DNA of 64,000 bases from Pandoraea terrigena. Lineage in GTDB: Bacteria; Pseudomonadota; Gammaproteobacteria; Burkholderiales; Burkholderiaceae. Location: NCBI RefSeq assembly GCF_902459705.1, contig NZ_CABPRU010000013.1:94800-158799 (forward strand). Reading direction: 5' to 3'. The notes beneath the pieces are model-generated. The model did no database searches. It was not told the origin of the DNA and saw only the letters and a list, made by a program, of their open reading frames with translations. How positions within the stretch are numbered: the stretch's first letter is position 1; each line of letters opens with the position of its first letter. Below, piece after piece: positions 44,986-53,464 of the stretch. The position numbers and the translations under genes are program-made.

Positions 44986-45936
44986 ATGGCCCCGCCGCTT
45001 AACTCGATCATCTCTCGGCTGCACCTGAAACAGTTGCGTCTGCTCATTGCGCTGGCGGACCACGGCTCGTTACAAAGCGCCGCCAAGCAGGTCTCACTCA
45101 CGCAGCCTGGGGCAAGCAAGGCACTACAGGAAATCGAAACAACGTTTGGCACGGCGCTCTTCAATCGCACCAATCGAGGGCTCGAGCCTAACGAAATCGG
45201 GCATTGCGTGATTCGTTACGCGCGATTGATCCATACCGATCTTGCGCATCTGCGCGAGGAAATCGTCGGCATCATGCGCGGGCATGGTGGACGCGTATCG
45301 GTAGGCGTCATCATGGGAGCGGTTCCGCGGGTTACGGACGCGGTATCGGCATTGATTGCCCAGCACTCGGAGATGTCGGTCGAGATTGTGGAGGACACAA
45401 GCGCGGCGCTGCTCAACCTCATCGATACAGGACGACTTGATCTTGCCGTGTGTAGAACGACGATCAGTCAGACCCCATCGCTGTATGACAGCGTCAAGCT
45501 TCAGGATGAGACGTTGGCCGTCATCGCCAACGTGAATCATCCGCTTTACACGCCCGAGCGAATCACGCTCAGGGAACTCGCCGATTACCGATGGGTCGTG
45601 TACCGCGCCAACATGCCGATGCGAATGCTGCTTGAGCGAGAATTCCGGGAAGCTGAAATCCGGTTCCCGTCGAATCTCCTGGAGACGACGTCAGCGTTCG
45701 CGACACTGTCGCTGCTACAAGGCAACCCATCGTTCGTTGCGCTCGTCTCTATCGACGTCGCGCAATTCTTTACTCGACACGGCATCACCCGCATTCTTCC
45801 CCTGACCTTGTCGTCAAGAAGCGAGCCCTATGAATTGGTTACGCGCAAGGGCGCACCCGCCTCACCAGGTGCGAAGCTGCTGATCGAGAAGCTCCTGAAC
45901 CCGACGTCGGACGTCGACGCCGCCGCGCTGCGTTGA
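44986..45936 (+). CDS. LysR-family transcriptional regulator (GbpR-like)
   Basis: A 316-residue LysR protein. The HTH is SRLHLKQLRLLIALADHGSLQSAAKQVSLTQPGASKALQEIE (read in two parts, residues 10-51), typical of the galactose-binding-protein-regulator subgroup, followed by the effector-binding domain (VGVIMGAVPRVTDAV to SSRSEPYELVTRKG). The ATG at 44986 is chosen because family N-termini begin about 10 residues before the HTH; the longer frame has no ribosome site and crosses the promoter. Divergent from the nine-gene operon, so probably its activator or repressor. Confidence 0.85.
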   Translation: MAPPLNSIISRLHLKQLRLLIALADHGSLQSAAKQVSLTQPGASKALQEIETTFGTALFNRTNRGLEPNEIGHCVIRYARLIHTDLAHLREEIVGIMRGHGGRVSVGVIMGAVPRVTDAVSALIAQHSEMSVEIVEDTSAALLNLIDTGRLDLAVCRTTISQTPSLYDSVKLQDETLAVIANVNHPLYTPERITLRELADYRWVVYRANMPMRMLLEREFREAEIRFPSNLLETTSAFATLSLLQGNPSFVALVSIDVAQFFTRHGITRILPLTLSSRSEPYELVTRKGAPASPGAKLLIEKLLNPTSDVDAAALR

Positions 45937-46073
45937 TCGGGTGCGGCGTGCCCGGCGCATGAGCGTCGGTTATAACGCCAGTCTCAACTCTCAGTATTCA
46001 TGCCGGTATGCGTTGACTACACTCCGAGCCAGCCGATTTGCCTTTCGGCCACAACATCAAACGGAGACACACC

Positions 46074-46652
46074 ATGGACGAGACCCATCTGCGCCGGCAC
46101 TTCTTCAAGAACATGGCCTTCCTCTCAGTTGGCGCCATCGCCACCTCGATCATGCCGACGGGGGCGCTCGCGCAAGCCAAATCGCCTGCCGAATGCGAAG
46201 CGGCGAGCATCGCGGCCGGCGGTCCTGACGTGCAGCGCAGATACATCAAGACCCCGACCGGCTATTTCATGGTGCTGCGAATGGGCGACAATGTGTTCGA
46301 GCAGTTGACGAAGTTCACCATCGCGGAGAACATTCCCGCCGCCAGTATCGCAGCCATCGGCTTCGGCCACGCGACATTCGGCTCCTGGAATGCGGCCAAG
46401 AAAGACTTCGATTCCAAGACATTTCGCAACGTAGAGATGGCAAGCATCATTGGATCGGTCGCATGGAAGGAAGGCAAGCCATCGATCCATCTTCACGGCA
46501 TTGCGGGCGATAGCAGTTTCAGTGCTCACGGCGGGCATTTGCTGGATCTCGAGGTTGGGACCGGGTCGATGGAGATCACGCTGAACGTGCATCAGAAGCG
46601 CCTCGAACGCGCCATCGATCCCTGCATCGGCGCCAACGTCCTCGGGATCTAG
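46074..46652 (+). CDS. Exported PPC-domain (DUF296) protein
   Basis: A 192-residue protein. The first 35 residues form a signal with RRHFFKNMAFLSVG (twin-arginine-like) and a cleavage-type ALAQA. The rest is a PPC/PCD fold with the diagnostic HLHGIAGD and HGGHLLDLE motifs, which in bacteria and archaea form trimers with a metal- or ligand-binding pocket. DUF296 proteins are normally cytosolic, so export is unusual. ATG 46074 has GGAG. Follows the LysR gene by 137 bases; its role is unknown. Confidence 0.75.
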   Translation: MDETHLRRHFFKNMAFLSVGAIATSIMPTGALAQAKSPAECEAASIAAGGPDVQRRYIKTPTGYFMVLRMGDNVFEQLTKFTIAENIPAASIAAIGFGHATFGSWNAAKKDFDSKTFRNVEMASIIGSVAWKEGKPSIHLHGIAGDSSFSAHGGHLLDLEVGTGSMEITLNVHQKRLERAIDPCIGANVLGI

Positions 46653-46680
46653 ACACGAAAGCGCTTGCCTATGGAATGCC

Positions 46681-46710
46681 GCGCCCGCCTCGCGTTTCGC
46701 GAACGGGCGC
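46681..46710 (+). terminator. Hairpin after PPC gene
   Basis: Nested arms: outer GCGCCCG (46681-46687) with CGGGCGC (46704-46710) and inner TCGCG with CGCGA around a TTT loop. It lies 28 bases after the stop. No U-tract follows, so it is terminator-like only by structure and position. Confidence 0.4.
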
Positions 46711-46803
46711 TCGACGTGCCTCGAGGGCGACGCTCCCGGCTTCGACTTGTCTCGACCCGCCTGCGCAAAGCCCAACGCGCTTCATGCCGGACGACCCGCC
46801 CGT

Positions 46804-46833
46804 TTAGCAAATGCGTCGCATTCGTGATACGAT
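46804..46833 (+). promoter_or_regulatory. Candidate promoter with operator AATGCG-T-CGCATT for DUF2946/TonB/PepSY operon
   Basis: A perfect dyad AATGCG-T-CGCATT (46810-46822) lies between a weak -35 (TTAGCA, 46804-46809) and a weak -10 (TACGAT, 46828-46833), about 60 bases before the DUF2946 start. A palindrome inside the spacer is a usual place for repression by a metal regulator. Suggestive only. Confidence 0.35.
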
Positions 46834-46890
46834 CCGGGCGAATTCCAGACTCGGCCGTCCCGGCGGACCGAAAATCGGCCTTTCACGACG

Positions 46891-47307
46891 ATGCTCACTC
46901 GCTCCCGCCAACGTTTCAGCGCATGGCTTGGCTTGACCGCCATGTGCCTGGCGCTTTGCGTGCCGATCGTGAGCCAGTGGCTGGCCGCGCACCGCGCGAG
47001 CGTTTCGCCGATCGACGCGACGTTCTGTACTGCAGAAGGATTGACGCAATCGCTCGTGCAAACCATCGCGCACGACGATTCGCACTCGGATACGCATCAC
47101 GCACAGGCCGCCGATCATGGCGCGCATGGTGACGCATGCGGCTACTGCTCGCTGCTCGCGAACCATCCGCCGCTGGCCATGCCGCCGCTGGCCAGTGCGG
47201 TGTCGTTTGTCTGGATCGCCCGGGCCGGCCCGACGTTGACCGTCTCGGTGCATCCCCGCCTGCTTGTCTACATTCCGCCCGCCCGGGCTCCGCCGCACAT
47301 TTCCTGA
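46891..47307 (+). CDS. DUF2946 family membrane-anchored protein
   Basis: A 138-residue protein with one N-terminal helix (WLGLTAMCLALCVPIV), a His/Asp-rich periplasmic stretch (AHDDSHSDTHHAQAADHGAHG) and the family signature DACGYCSLL with a CxxC pair. DUF2946 genes frequently sit beside copper or iron TonB receptors. The His- and Cys-rich segment could bind a metal. First of three plus-strand genes with a TonB receptor and PepSY protein; 83 bases with a strong hairpin separate it from the receptor. Confidence 0.75.
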   Translation: MLTRSRQRFSAWLGLTAMCLALCVPIVSQWLAAHRASVSPIDATFCTAEGLTQSLVQTIAHDDSHSDTHHAQAADHGAHGDACGYCSLLANHPPLAMPPLASAVSFVWIARAGPTLTVSVHPRLLVYIPPARAPPHIS

Positions 47308-47324
47308 TTGAAGCCTTTTCGCGT

Positions 47325-47357
47325 CCGGCAGGCCATTGCAATGCAATGGCCTGCCGG
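47325..47357 (+). other. Perfect 15-bp inverted repeat with 3-base loop between DUF2946 and TonB receptor genes
   Basis: Left arm CCGGCAGGCCATTGC (47325-47339), loop AAT, right arm the exact complement (47343-47357). It starts 18 bases after the DUF2946 stop and ends 33 bases before the receptor ATG. There is no T-run, so simple termination is unlikely. It could set different mRNA levels for the two genes by stabilising or processing the transcript, or serve as a dimeric regulator site. Confidence 0.85.
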
Positions 47358-47390
47358 TAGTCATTCGCTCATTGCAGTCAGGAAAATCTC

Positions 47391-49691
47391 ATGTCCCCCC
47401 CCTTTACGCGCAAGACGCCGCTGGCGCTCGCGCTGGCCGCCATGCTGCCGGCCGCCGCGTACGCCGACGACACGGCTCAACTCGCCCCCGTCGAACTCGC
47501 CCCGACTTCAGTCGCCGTATCCGCCGAGCGCACGCCCAAGCGCGTGCTCGACCCGAACTTGCCCGCCGCGAGCGCCACGGTCACCGCGGATCAGTTGCAG
47601 TACCAGAACGTAGAGACGACGGAAGACGCCTTGCGATATGTGCCCGGCATGGCCGTTCGACGCCGTTTCATCGGCGACCTGAACTCAACCATCGCCGTGC
47701 GTGGCACGAGCAACTCGCAAACGGCCCGCGGCCTTGTCTATGCCGACGGCCTGCTGTTGAGCAACTTCCTTGGCAACAGTTGGACGTTCGCGCCGCGTTG
47801 GTCGATGGTGTTTCCGGAGGAGATCGAACAGGTCGATGTCATCTATGGGCCGTTCTCCGCGCTCTATCCAGGCAACGCCATCGGAGCAACGGTGCTCATC
47901 ACGACCCGCATGCCCGACAAGTTCGTCACGGACGCAAAAGTTCAGGGATTCACCCAGCACTTTGACCTGTTCGGTGTGAACCGAAGTTTCAACGGCAGTC
48001 ACGTGAGTGCGAGCGTTGGCGACAAGTTCGGCAACCTGTCGCTGCTGGTGGGCGTAGATCACATGGAGAACACGGGACAACCGCTCCAGTTCTACACGGC
48101 GTCGCAATCGACCACGCCTGCCACGGCAAGCGCCAAGGTCGTGAGCGGCGCATACAACTATCGCGACCAGAACGGCGCGCAAGGTGTCGTCATGGGAGTG
48201 AACGGCGAAGGGATCGAGCGTGTCACGCAAGACCAACTCAAGCTCAAGGCCACCTACGATTTCACACCGACGCTGCAAGGCGGCTTCAGCTTTGGCTACT
48301 GGCATCAGAATTACAACAGTCAGACCAGCACGTTCCTGCGCGACGCGAACGGCAACCCGGTGTATTCGGGGACGGTCAACATCAACGGTTACCAATACGT
48401 CATCCCGGCATCGGCATTTGCACCGAGTCGGGGCGCGAGCGAGAACCTGCTTTACGGTCTTTCGCTCAAGACTCGCCACAAATCCGGCTGGAATTGGGAA
48501 GCCATCGCGTCGTACTTCGATATTTCGCAAAGCGAGGCACGCACGGCCAGCGCCGGGACGCCTGGCAACGGACCGGGAACGGTGACGTACGGCGACGGTA
48601 CTGGTTGGAAGTCGATTGACCTGCGCAGCACGTATACGCCCACCCAGGTAGGCGCGGGTGCGCATTGGCTGGCGTTCGGTTATCACTTCGACACGTACTT
48701 CCTCGATAACCGCACGTTCAATACGGCGGCATGGATCGACGGAAACGACACGTCGCTTGCCAACGCGTTCGGCGGCAGCACGCTCACGCAGGCACTCTAT
48801 GCACAGGACACCTGGCAGTTCCTGCCGCGCTGGAAACTCACAACCGGCCTGCGCTACGAAGATTGGCGCGCTTATTCGGGCGCACGCACGCTCGGCGGCG
48901 TGACGGTGCCATATGCGGGATCGGCCGACAGCCACTTTTCGCCCAAGTTGTCGCTAGCGTTCGCCGCCACGCAAGACCTGACGCTGCGCGCGTCCATCGC
49001 ACGCGCCTACCGGTTCCCAACAGTCTCGGAACTGTTCCAGGGCTCGATCACGGGGACGAACATCGTCAACAACAACCCGGGGCTGCGCCCCGAGGACGAT
49101 CTCGCGAAGGAGTTGAGCGCCGAGTGGCAACTGGAGGTCGGCAAGGTACGCGTCTCTCTGTTCCAGGATGACGTGAAGAATACGATCTTCAGCCAGACCA
49201 ATACGACGGTCTTCCCCAACGTCACGAACTTCCAGAACATCGACAAAGTGCGCTCGCGCGGTATCGACACTGCGTTCGACGGACAGGACGTGGTCTTCCG
49301 GGGACTCGATATCGCGGCAGGTGTGACGTACACACAGTCGAAGATCATGGCCAACACGAACAATCCGGCGTCCGTCGGCAAGTATTTTTATCGGATTCCG
49401 CTGTGGCGCGCGAATCTGGTGGCGACCTACCGTTTCGATGCGAAGACGGCCGTCACCGGTGCGATTCGATACTCTGGCCGTCAGTACAACACGCTGACCA
49501 ATACCGACAACAATCCGAACACCTTTGGCGGCACGAGCACCTACACCGTCGTCGATGCGAAGCTCACCTATAAGCCTACGGCGCATACACAGATCGGTAT
49601 CGGTGTGGACAACCTGTTCGACACGCGCTACTTCGTTTACCACCCGTACGCCGGCCGCACCTTCTTCATCGAAGGCAAGTTCGCCATCTGA
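47391..49691 (+). CDS. TonB-dependent outer-membrane receptor (copper/iron type)
   Basis: A 766-residue receptor with signal peptide (about residues 1-25, ending AAAYA), a plug domain (about 60-165, TEDALRYVPGMAVRRR, GTSNSQTARGLVYADG, VYGPFSALYPGNAIG-type) and a 22-strand barrel ending in aromatic FFIEGKFAI. AGGAAA precedes the ATG. The neighbours (DUF2946 before, PepSY after) resemble loci for copper uptake by OprC-like receptors. Direct metal ligands cannot be read out; a siderophore or other chelate is an alternative. Confidence 0.88.
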   Translation: MSPPFTRKTPLALALAAMLPAAAYADDTAQLAPVELAPTSVAVSAERTPKRVLDPNLPAASATVTADQLQYQNVETTEDALRYVPGMAVRRRFIGDLNSTIAVRGTSNSQTARGLVYADGLLLSNFLGNSWTFAPRWSMVFPEEIEQVDVIYGPFSALYPGNAIGATVLITTRMPDKFVTDAKVQGFTQHFDLFGVNRSFNGSHVSASVGDKFGNLSLLVGVDHMENTGQPLQFYTASQSTTPATASAKVVSGAYNYRDQNGAQGVVMGVNGEGIERVTQDQLKLKATYDFTPTLQGGFSFGYWHQNYNSQTSTFLRDANGNPVYSGTVNINGYQYVIPASAFAPSRGASENLLYGLSLKTRHKSGWNWEAIASYFDISQSEARTASAGTPGNGPGTVTYGDGTGWKSIDLRSTYTPTQVGAGAHWLAFGYHFDTYFLDNRTFNTAAWIDGNDTSLANAFGGSTLTQALYAQDTWQFLPRWKLTTGLRYEDWRAYSGARTLGGVTVPYAGSADSHFSPKLSLAFAATQDLTLRASIARAYRFPTVSELFQGSITGTNIVNNNPGLRPEDDLAKELSAEWQLEVGKVRVSLFQDDVKNTIFSQTNTTVFPNVTNFQNIDKVRSRGIDTAFDGQDVVFRGLDIAAGVTYTQSKIMANTNNPASVGKYFYRIPLWRANLVATYRFDAKTAVTGAIRYSGRQYNTLTNTDNNPNTFGGTSTYTVVDAKLTYKPTAHTQIGIGVDNLFDTRYFVYHPYAGRTFFIEGKFAI

Positions 49692-49717
49692 ATTGCTGGC
49701 CAAGGAGATCACGAATC

Positions 49718-51262
49718 ATGGAGATACCTTTCACGTCGACGCGCGAAGCGCGGCCGAACCAAGCCGCCGGTCGCTATCGCACATTATGGCGCTGGCACTT
49801 CTACGCAGGGTTGTTCGTCATGCCCTGGCTGATGGTGTTGGCCGTCACGGGAACGATCTACGTATTTCAACCGCAGATTGAACCGTGGCTGTATCACGAC
49901 CGCATGGTCGTTGCCGCGTCAGAGATGCCTCGCCTGCCCCAGCAAACGCTCATGGAACGTGCTGCGGCATCGTTGCCGCGGGGCGCCACGATCAGTTCGG
50001 TCGAGGTGAATCGCGATCCGGCGCGAAGCGCGGAATTCATTTTCCGCCTGCCGAGCGGCGAGCGCGAGAGTGTGTACGTCAACCCGTATTCTGGCGCGGT
50101 GCTGGGCACGCTCAGCGTCGAGCATCGGCTGATGAAGCAGGTGCGCCAGTTGCATCGCGCGATGATGCTCGGCAAACCGGGGGAACTGCTCATGGAGCTG
50201 GCCGGGTGCTGGACACTGGTCATGCTCGTCACCGGCATTGCCCTCTGGTGGCCTCGCGGCAATGCGACCTGGGTGAGTGCGCTCGTACCGCGCCTGTCGT
50301 TGCGCGGCCGGCCGTTGCTCCGCAATCTGCATGGCGTAGCGGGGCTTTGGCTGGCAGCCGGGGGGCTTGCCTTCGTTCTCACCGGGCTGCCCTGGTCCGG
50401 CTCATGGGGTAAGCAGTTCAAGGCCATCGCGACGCGAGCGGGCATGGGCTATCCTGCCGGCGCGTGGGGCGAGGCGCCGGTTCGATCGCGCGTGCCCTTG
50501 ACGATGGACGATCTGCCGATTGCGCAAACGCCGTGGGCCGTCGGCGATACCACGGTGCCGAATTCAAAGATGCCACCGCACGCCATGCAAGACATGGCCG
50601 GCATGATGAACATGCCTGCCATGAGCGGCACGCAGAAGGCCGCAGCTTCGCGGTCGTCCGATGAACATGCGGGCCACGGCGGCGGTCCGAAAGGTCCGAA
50701 AGGACTGACGATTGCGCAGTTGAATGCGCAGGGGGCGCTCCCCGTCGACGCGGTCATCGAGATTGCGGCCCGCGAGGGGGTACGGAGCGACTACAGCCTG
50801 GTCGTGCCGTCACGTCCGGATGGCGTGTATACCGTCTCCTATTTCCCCGCCGATCCACGCGACGAACGCACGCTACACATCGACCAGTACAGCGGCAAGG
50901 TGCTGCGCGACATCGATTACGACGCCTACGGCAGCGTGGCGCAGGCGATCTCGTATGGCACGTCGTTGCACATGGGCCGATACTTCGGCGCCGTCAACCA
51001 ATGGCTATGCGCGTTGATTTCGATGGGGCTCTTCGCAATGGCGGCGACAGGCGCCGCGATGTGGTGGATACGCCGCCCGTCCCGCTCGCTGGGTGCACCC
51101 GCGCGGATGCCGATGCGCGTTCCCATGCGCGGCTGGATCGTGTCCTTGGTCGCGTTGGGCGTCGTGTTTCCACTGATGGGAGCGACGATGCTCGCGGTCT
51201 GGGCACTTGACCGGATGTGGGTCAGGTGGGCAACGAAATCGCTTCGGCAGGCGACACAATGA
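49718..51262 (+). CDS. PepSY-domain inner-membrane protein with Met/His-rich loop
   Basis: A 514-residue protein with four main transmembrane segments (about 30-50, 162-178, 205-222, 425-445, with a further C-terminal one) and PepSY units (for example YVNPYSGAVLGTL, HIDQYSGKVLRDI). The loop at 285-320 is rich in Met and His: MPPHAMQDMAGMMNMP, then DEHAGHGG, typical of copper-binding stretches. PepSY proteins with TonB receptors act as ferric- or metal-chelate reductases at the inner membrane. It follows the receptor by 26 bases with AAGGAG. Supports copper or heme-type metal acquisition. Confidence 0.85.
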   Translation: MEIPFTSTREARPNQAAGRYRTLWRWHFYAGLFVMPWLMVLAVTGTIYVFQPQIEPWLYHDRMVVAASEMPRLPQQTLMERAAASLPRGATISSVEVNRDPARSAEFIFRLPSGERESVYVNPYSGAVLGTLSVEHRLMKQVRQLHRAMMLGKPGELLMELAGCWTLVMLVTGIALWWPRGNATWVSALVPRLSLRGRPLLRNLHGVAGLWLAAGGLAFVLTGLPWSGSWGKQFKAIATRAGMGYPAGAWGEAPVRSRVPLTMDDLPIAQTPWAVGDTTVPNSKMPPHAMQDMAGMMNMPAMSGTQKAAASRSSDEHAGHGGGPKGPKGLTIAQLNAQGALPVDAVIEIAAREGVRSDYSLVVPSRPDGVYTVSYFPADPRDERTLHIDQYSGKVLRDIDYDAYGSVAQAISYGTSLHMGRYFGAVNQWLCALISMGLFAMAATGAAMWWIRRPSRSLGAPARMPMRVPMRGWIVSLVALGVVFPLMGATMLAVWALDRMWVRWATKSLRQATQ

Positions 51263-51273
51263 ATGCCGTTGAT

Positions 51274-51298
51274 GACGGCCCGCTCGGCAGGGGCCGTC
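51274..51298 (+). terminator. Hairpin after PepSY gene
   Basis: GACGGCCC (51274-51281) pairs with GGGCCGTC (51291-51298) across a 9-base loop, 11 bases after the stop. No clear U-tract follows. Likely transcript end of the metal-uptake operon. Confidence 0.45.
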
Positions 51299-51437
51299 GC
51301 GCGACGCGCGCCACAATGCGGTTATAGCCCTGGTCTAGCGCAAGACAGGCGGCGGCCCGGGGAGGCATGTACTGTAAGCGCCATACATGCCCCCGACAGG
51401 ACGAGCCACACCGAGTGAGACGAGAGAGAGCGTTTCA

Positions 51438-51887
51438 TCACGAACTTCGGCAAACGCTTTCGCTCAGGTCATACCAAGCGACGGCGACGAATCCGCCCAC
51501 CAGTCCGAGATGCTCGAAAAAGCCGTTGGCAAGCATCAGCCGCGCCTCGGGAGGCGCGGCCCAGAACCGGTTGGCGAGACACGACGCCGCCAGCGTAAAT
51601 CCGGCCAACGCCAACGCCCCCAACCACCGCCACCGGCCCGTCAGGATCAACAGTGACGCGCCGACTTCAAGCACGATAACGGCCAGTGCCATCGGTGCGG
51701 CCGGCGACAAACCGAAGTGCCGCATCTCGGCGATGGCGCCCGGGAAATCCATCGCCTTGTCGATGCCGCCTTGCAGGTAAGCGCTACACAATAGCAACAG
51801 CGCGAGCCAGTAGATCCAGCTCGGTAGCGAGCACGTCTTGCGAGCAACGGCAGATGAAACATCCGGCGACGGCGGGACGGGAGCCAT
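51438..51887 (-). CDS. DoxX-family membrane protein
   Basis: A 149-residue, four-helix membrane protein. The DoxX-type start WIYWLALLLLCSAYLQGGIDKAMDF and later GASLLILTGRWRWLGALALAGFTLAAS are the family hallmark. DoxX members associate with redox and thiol-stress systems; some couple to quinones. It is 44 bases behind the chloroperoxidase-like gene and is probably in one transcript with it. ATG has GAGGT upstream. Specific role is unknown. Confidence 0.82.
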   Translation of the reverse strand: MAPVPPSPDVSSAVARKTCSLPSWIYWLALLLLCSAYLQGGIDKAMDFPGAIAEMRHFGLSPAAPMALAVIVLEVGASLLILTGRWRWLGALALAGFTLAASCLANRFWAAPPEARLMLANGFFEHLGLVGGFVAVAWYDLSESVCRSS

Positions 51888-51931
51888 AGAGCACCTCGGT
51901 TAACACACGCTGATCAGAACGCCCAGCAAGC

Positions 51932-52753
51932 TCACTGGTTGATGAAGGCCAGCAGGTCGGCGTTGACCTGATCGGCGTTGATCACGCACATGCCGTGGGA
52001 AGCCCCCTTGTATACCTTGAGCTTGGCGTTGGGGGCGATCTTGACAGACAGTTCGGCGGCATTGCCGATCGGGACGATCTGATCGTCGTCGCCGTGCAGG
52101 ATCAGCGTCGGGATCGTCATTTTCTTCAGATCTTCCGTGTAGTCGACTTCCGAGAATTCCTTGACGCACAGATACTGGCCCAGAATGCTACCCGTCATGC
52201 CTTGCGCCCAAAACGCGTCGACGGTACCTTGCGAAACTGTGGCCTCCGGACGGTTGAAACCGAAGAACGGCACCGCCAGGTCCTTGTAGAACTGCGAGCG
52301 GTTGTCTGCCACGCCCTTGCGGATGTTGTCGAACACCTCAAGCGGCAAGCCGTTCGGATAGGCTTCTGACTTGGCCATGATCGGCGGCACCGCGCCGATC
52401 AATGCCGCGCGCGCGACGCGCTGGGTGCCGTGGCGGCCGATGTAGCGCGCGACTTCGCCACCGCCGGTCGAGTGACCGACCAGCGTAGCGCCCTGAATGT
52501 CGAGCACGTCCAGCAGCGCGGCCAGATCGTCTGCGTAGGTGTCCATATTGTTACCATGCGCCGGCTGGCTGGAGCGCCCATGGCCCCGACGGTCGTGCGC
52601 GATGACACGACAGCCGTGCTGCACCAGGAAAAGCATCTGCGCGTCCCAAGCATCGGCATTGAGTGGCCAGCCGTGCGAGAAGACTACGGGCTTGCCGCTG
52701 CCCCAGTCTTTGTAGAAGATCTGCGTGCAGTCTTGGGTGGTGATCGTATTCAT
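51932..52753 (-). CDS. Alpha/beta hydrolase, non-heme chloroperoxidase/esterase family
   Basis: A 273-residue alpha/beta hydrolase. Nucleophile S in GHSTGGG, acid D in HGDDDQIVP, His in KGASHGM, and the oxyanion HGWPL. The [20 protein letters not shown] start is characteristic of cofactor-free chloroperoxidases (perhydrolase/esterase). Cytosolic. ATG 52753 with GGAG; the longer frame is not used. Two identical-core palindromes lie about 90-125 bases upstream, so expression may be controlled by a small dimeric regulator. DoxX follows. Confidence 0.88.
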   Translation of the reverse strand: MNTITTQDCTQIFYKDWGSGKPVVFSHGWPLNADAWDAQMLFLVQHGCRVIAHDRRGHGRSSQPAHGNNMDTYADDLAALLDVLDIQGATLVGHSTGGGEVARYIGRHGTQRVARAALIGAVPPIMAKSEAYPNGLPLEVFDNIRKGVADNRSQFYKDLAVPFFGFNRPEATVSQGTVDAFWAQGMTGSILGQYLCVKEFSEVDYTEDLKKMTIPTLILHGDDDQIVPIGNAAELSVKIAPNAKLKVYKGASHGMCVINADQVNADLLAFINQ

Positions 52754-52838
52754 CGTCTGAGCTCCGTGAGAGGAATGGCGGACTGGCGAGAGCGACTTCA
52801 GGTGGAAACCGGCATATGTTGCACTTGGCACCGTGGGT

Positions 52839-52883
52839 CGCCAAAGTGGCGGCGGCACCAAGCGTGTCGGCGCCACTTTGGCG
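52839..52883 (-). promoter_or_regulatory. Two palindromic sites CGCCAnnnTGGCG, 32 bp apart, upstream of the chloroperoxidase gene
   Basis: Site 1 CGCCA-AAG-TGGCG (52839-52851) and site 2 CGCCA-CTT-TGGCG (52871-52883) share the same arms; centres are 32 bases apart, about three helical turns. The two sites are also exact reverse complements of each other, so the whole region can form a 13-bp-stem hairpin. Both readings (paired operators or hairpin) are open. Confidence 0.7.
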
Positions 52884-53464
52884 GCCTGCGACGCAAGGTG
52901 TCGACGGTACTGGCGGGCGTCGGGCGTTTTGCATCAACGTCTGACGGCCCATCGCAAAGAAGGCTAATGGCTTTGTGCCGGCACCACCATTGTCACTTGG
53001 TATTAACCGCCCGCGCCCGGCACCGTGGCGGATTCGCTAGAATGCGCCTTCGCCCGATTGAGCGTCAATCAGCCATTCACGGCCCGCGACACGCACTTCT
53101 ATCGCACGCGCGCCGAGCACGACGTGTTGGCGCATCTCATGCGAGCGCGGCTGCCCGTGTCTGCGCAGCCCGCCGAAGCCAACCGGTCGCTCGTCACCCC
53201 GATCGGCCTGACGCTGGGCACCCACTTGGTGCGGAAATCAATGACAGTTGACACAACGCATTGCGAAAGCGCGCACCTTGCTGGCATCGATCGGAACGCC
53301 GCTCGTCGATAGGGCGAACGCATGCGTGGACCGTTCCCTGTGGAGCATCCCGCAGCGGCGCTCGGCGGCGCGCAGGCACGGCACACCTTTGTGCTATTGG
53401 TAAGTGCGCTCGACTGTGATCTGATGAACGCGTTCTCCACGTCACGCCCTGCGCGTTGCCCATC
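52884..53464. other. Region without a confident gene
   Basis: About 580 bases between the operator pair and the ABM-domain gene. A plus-strand frame at 53025-53312 (95 codons) has no recognisable motif and no Shine-Dalgarno, and the antisense frames look like high-GC shadows. A GCTAGAAT block near 53034-53041 resembles a -10 element but no -35 stands out. I make no gene call here. Confidence 0.45.

Noticed and set aside
53025..53312. A 95-codon plus-strand ORF between chloroperoxidase and ABM genes
   Set aside because: No ribosome site, no motif and no conserved composition; not called as a gene.
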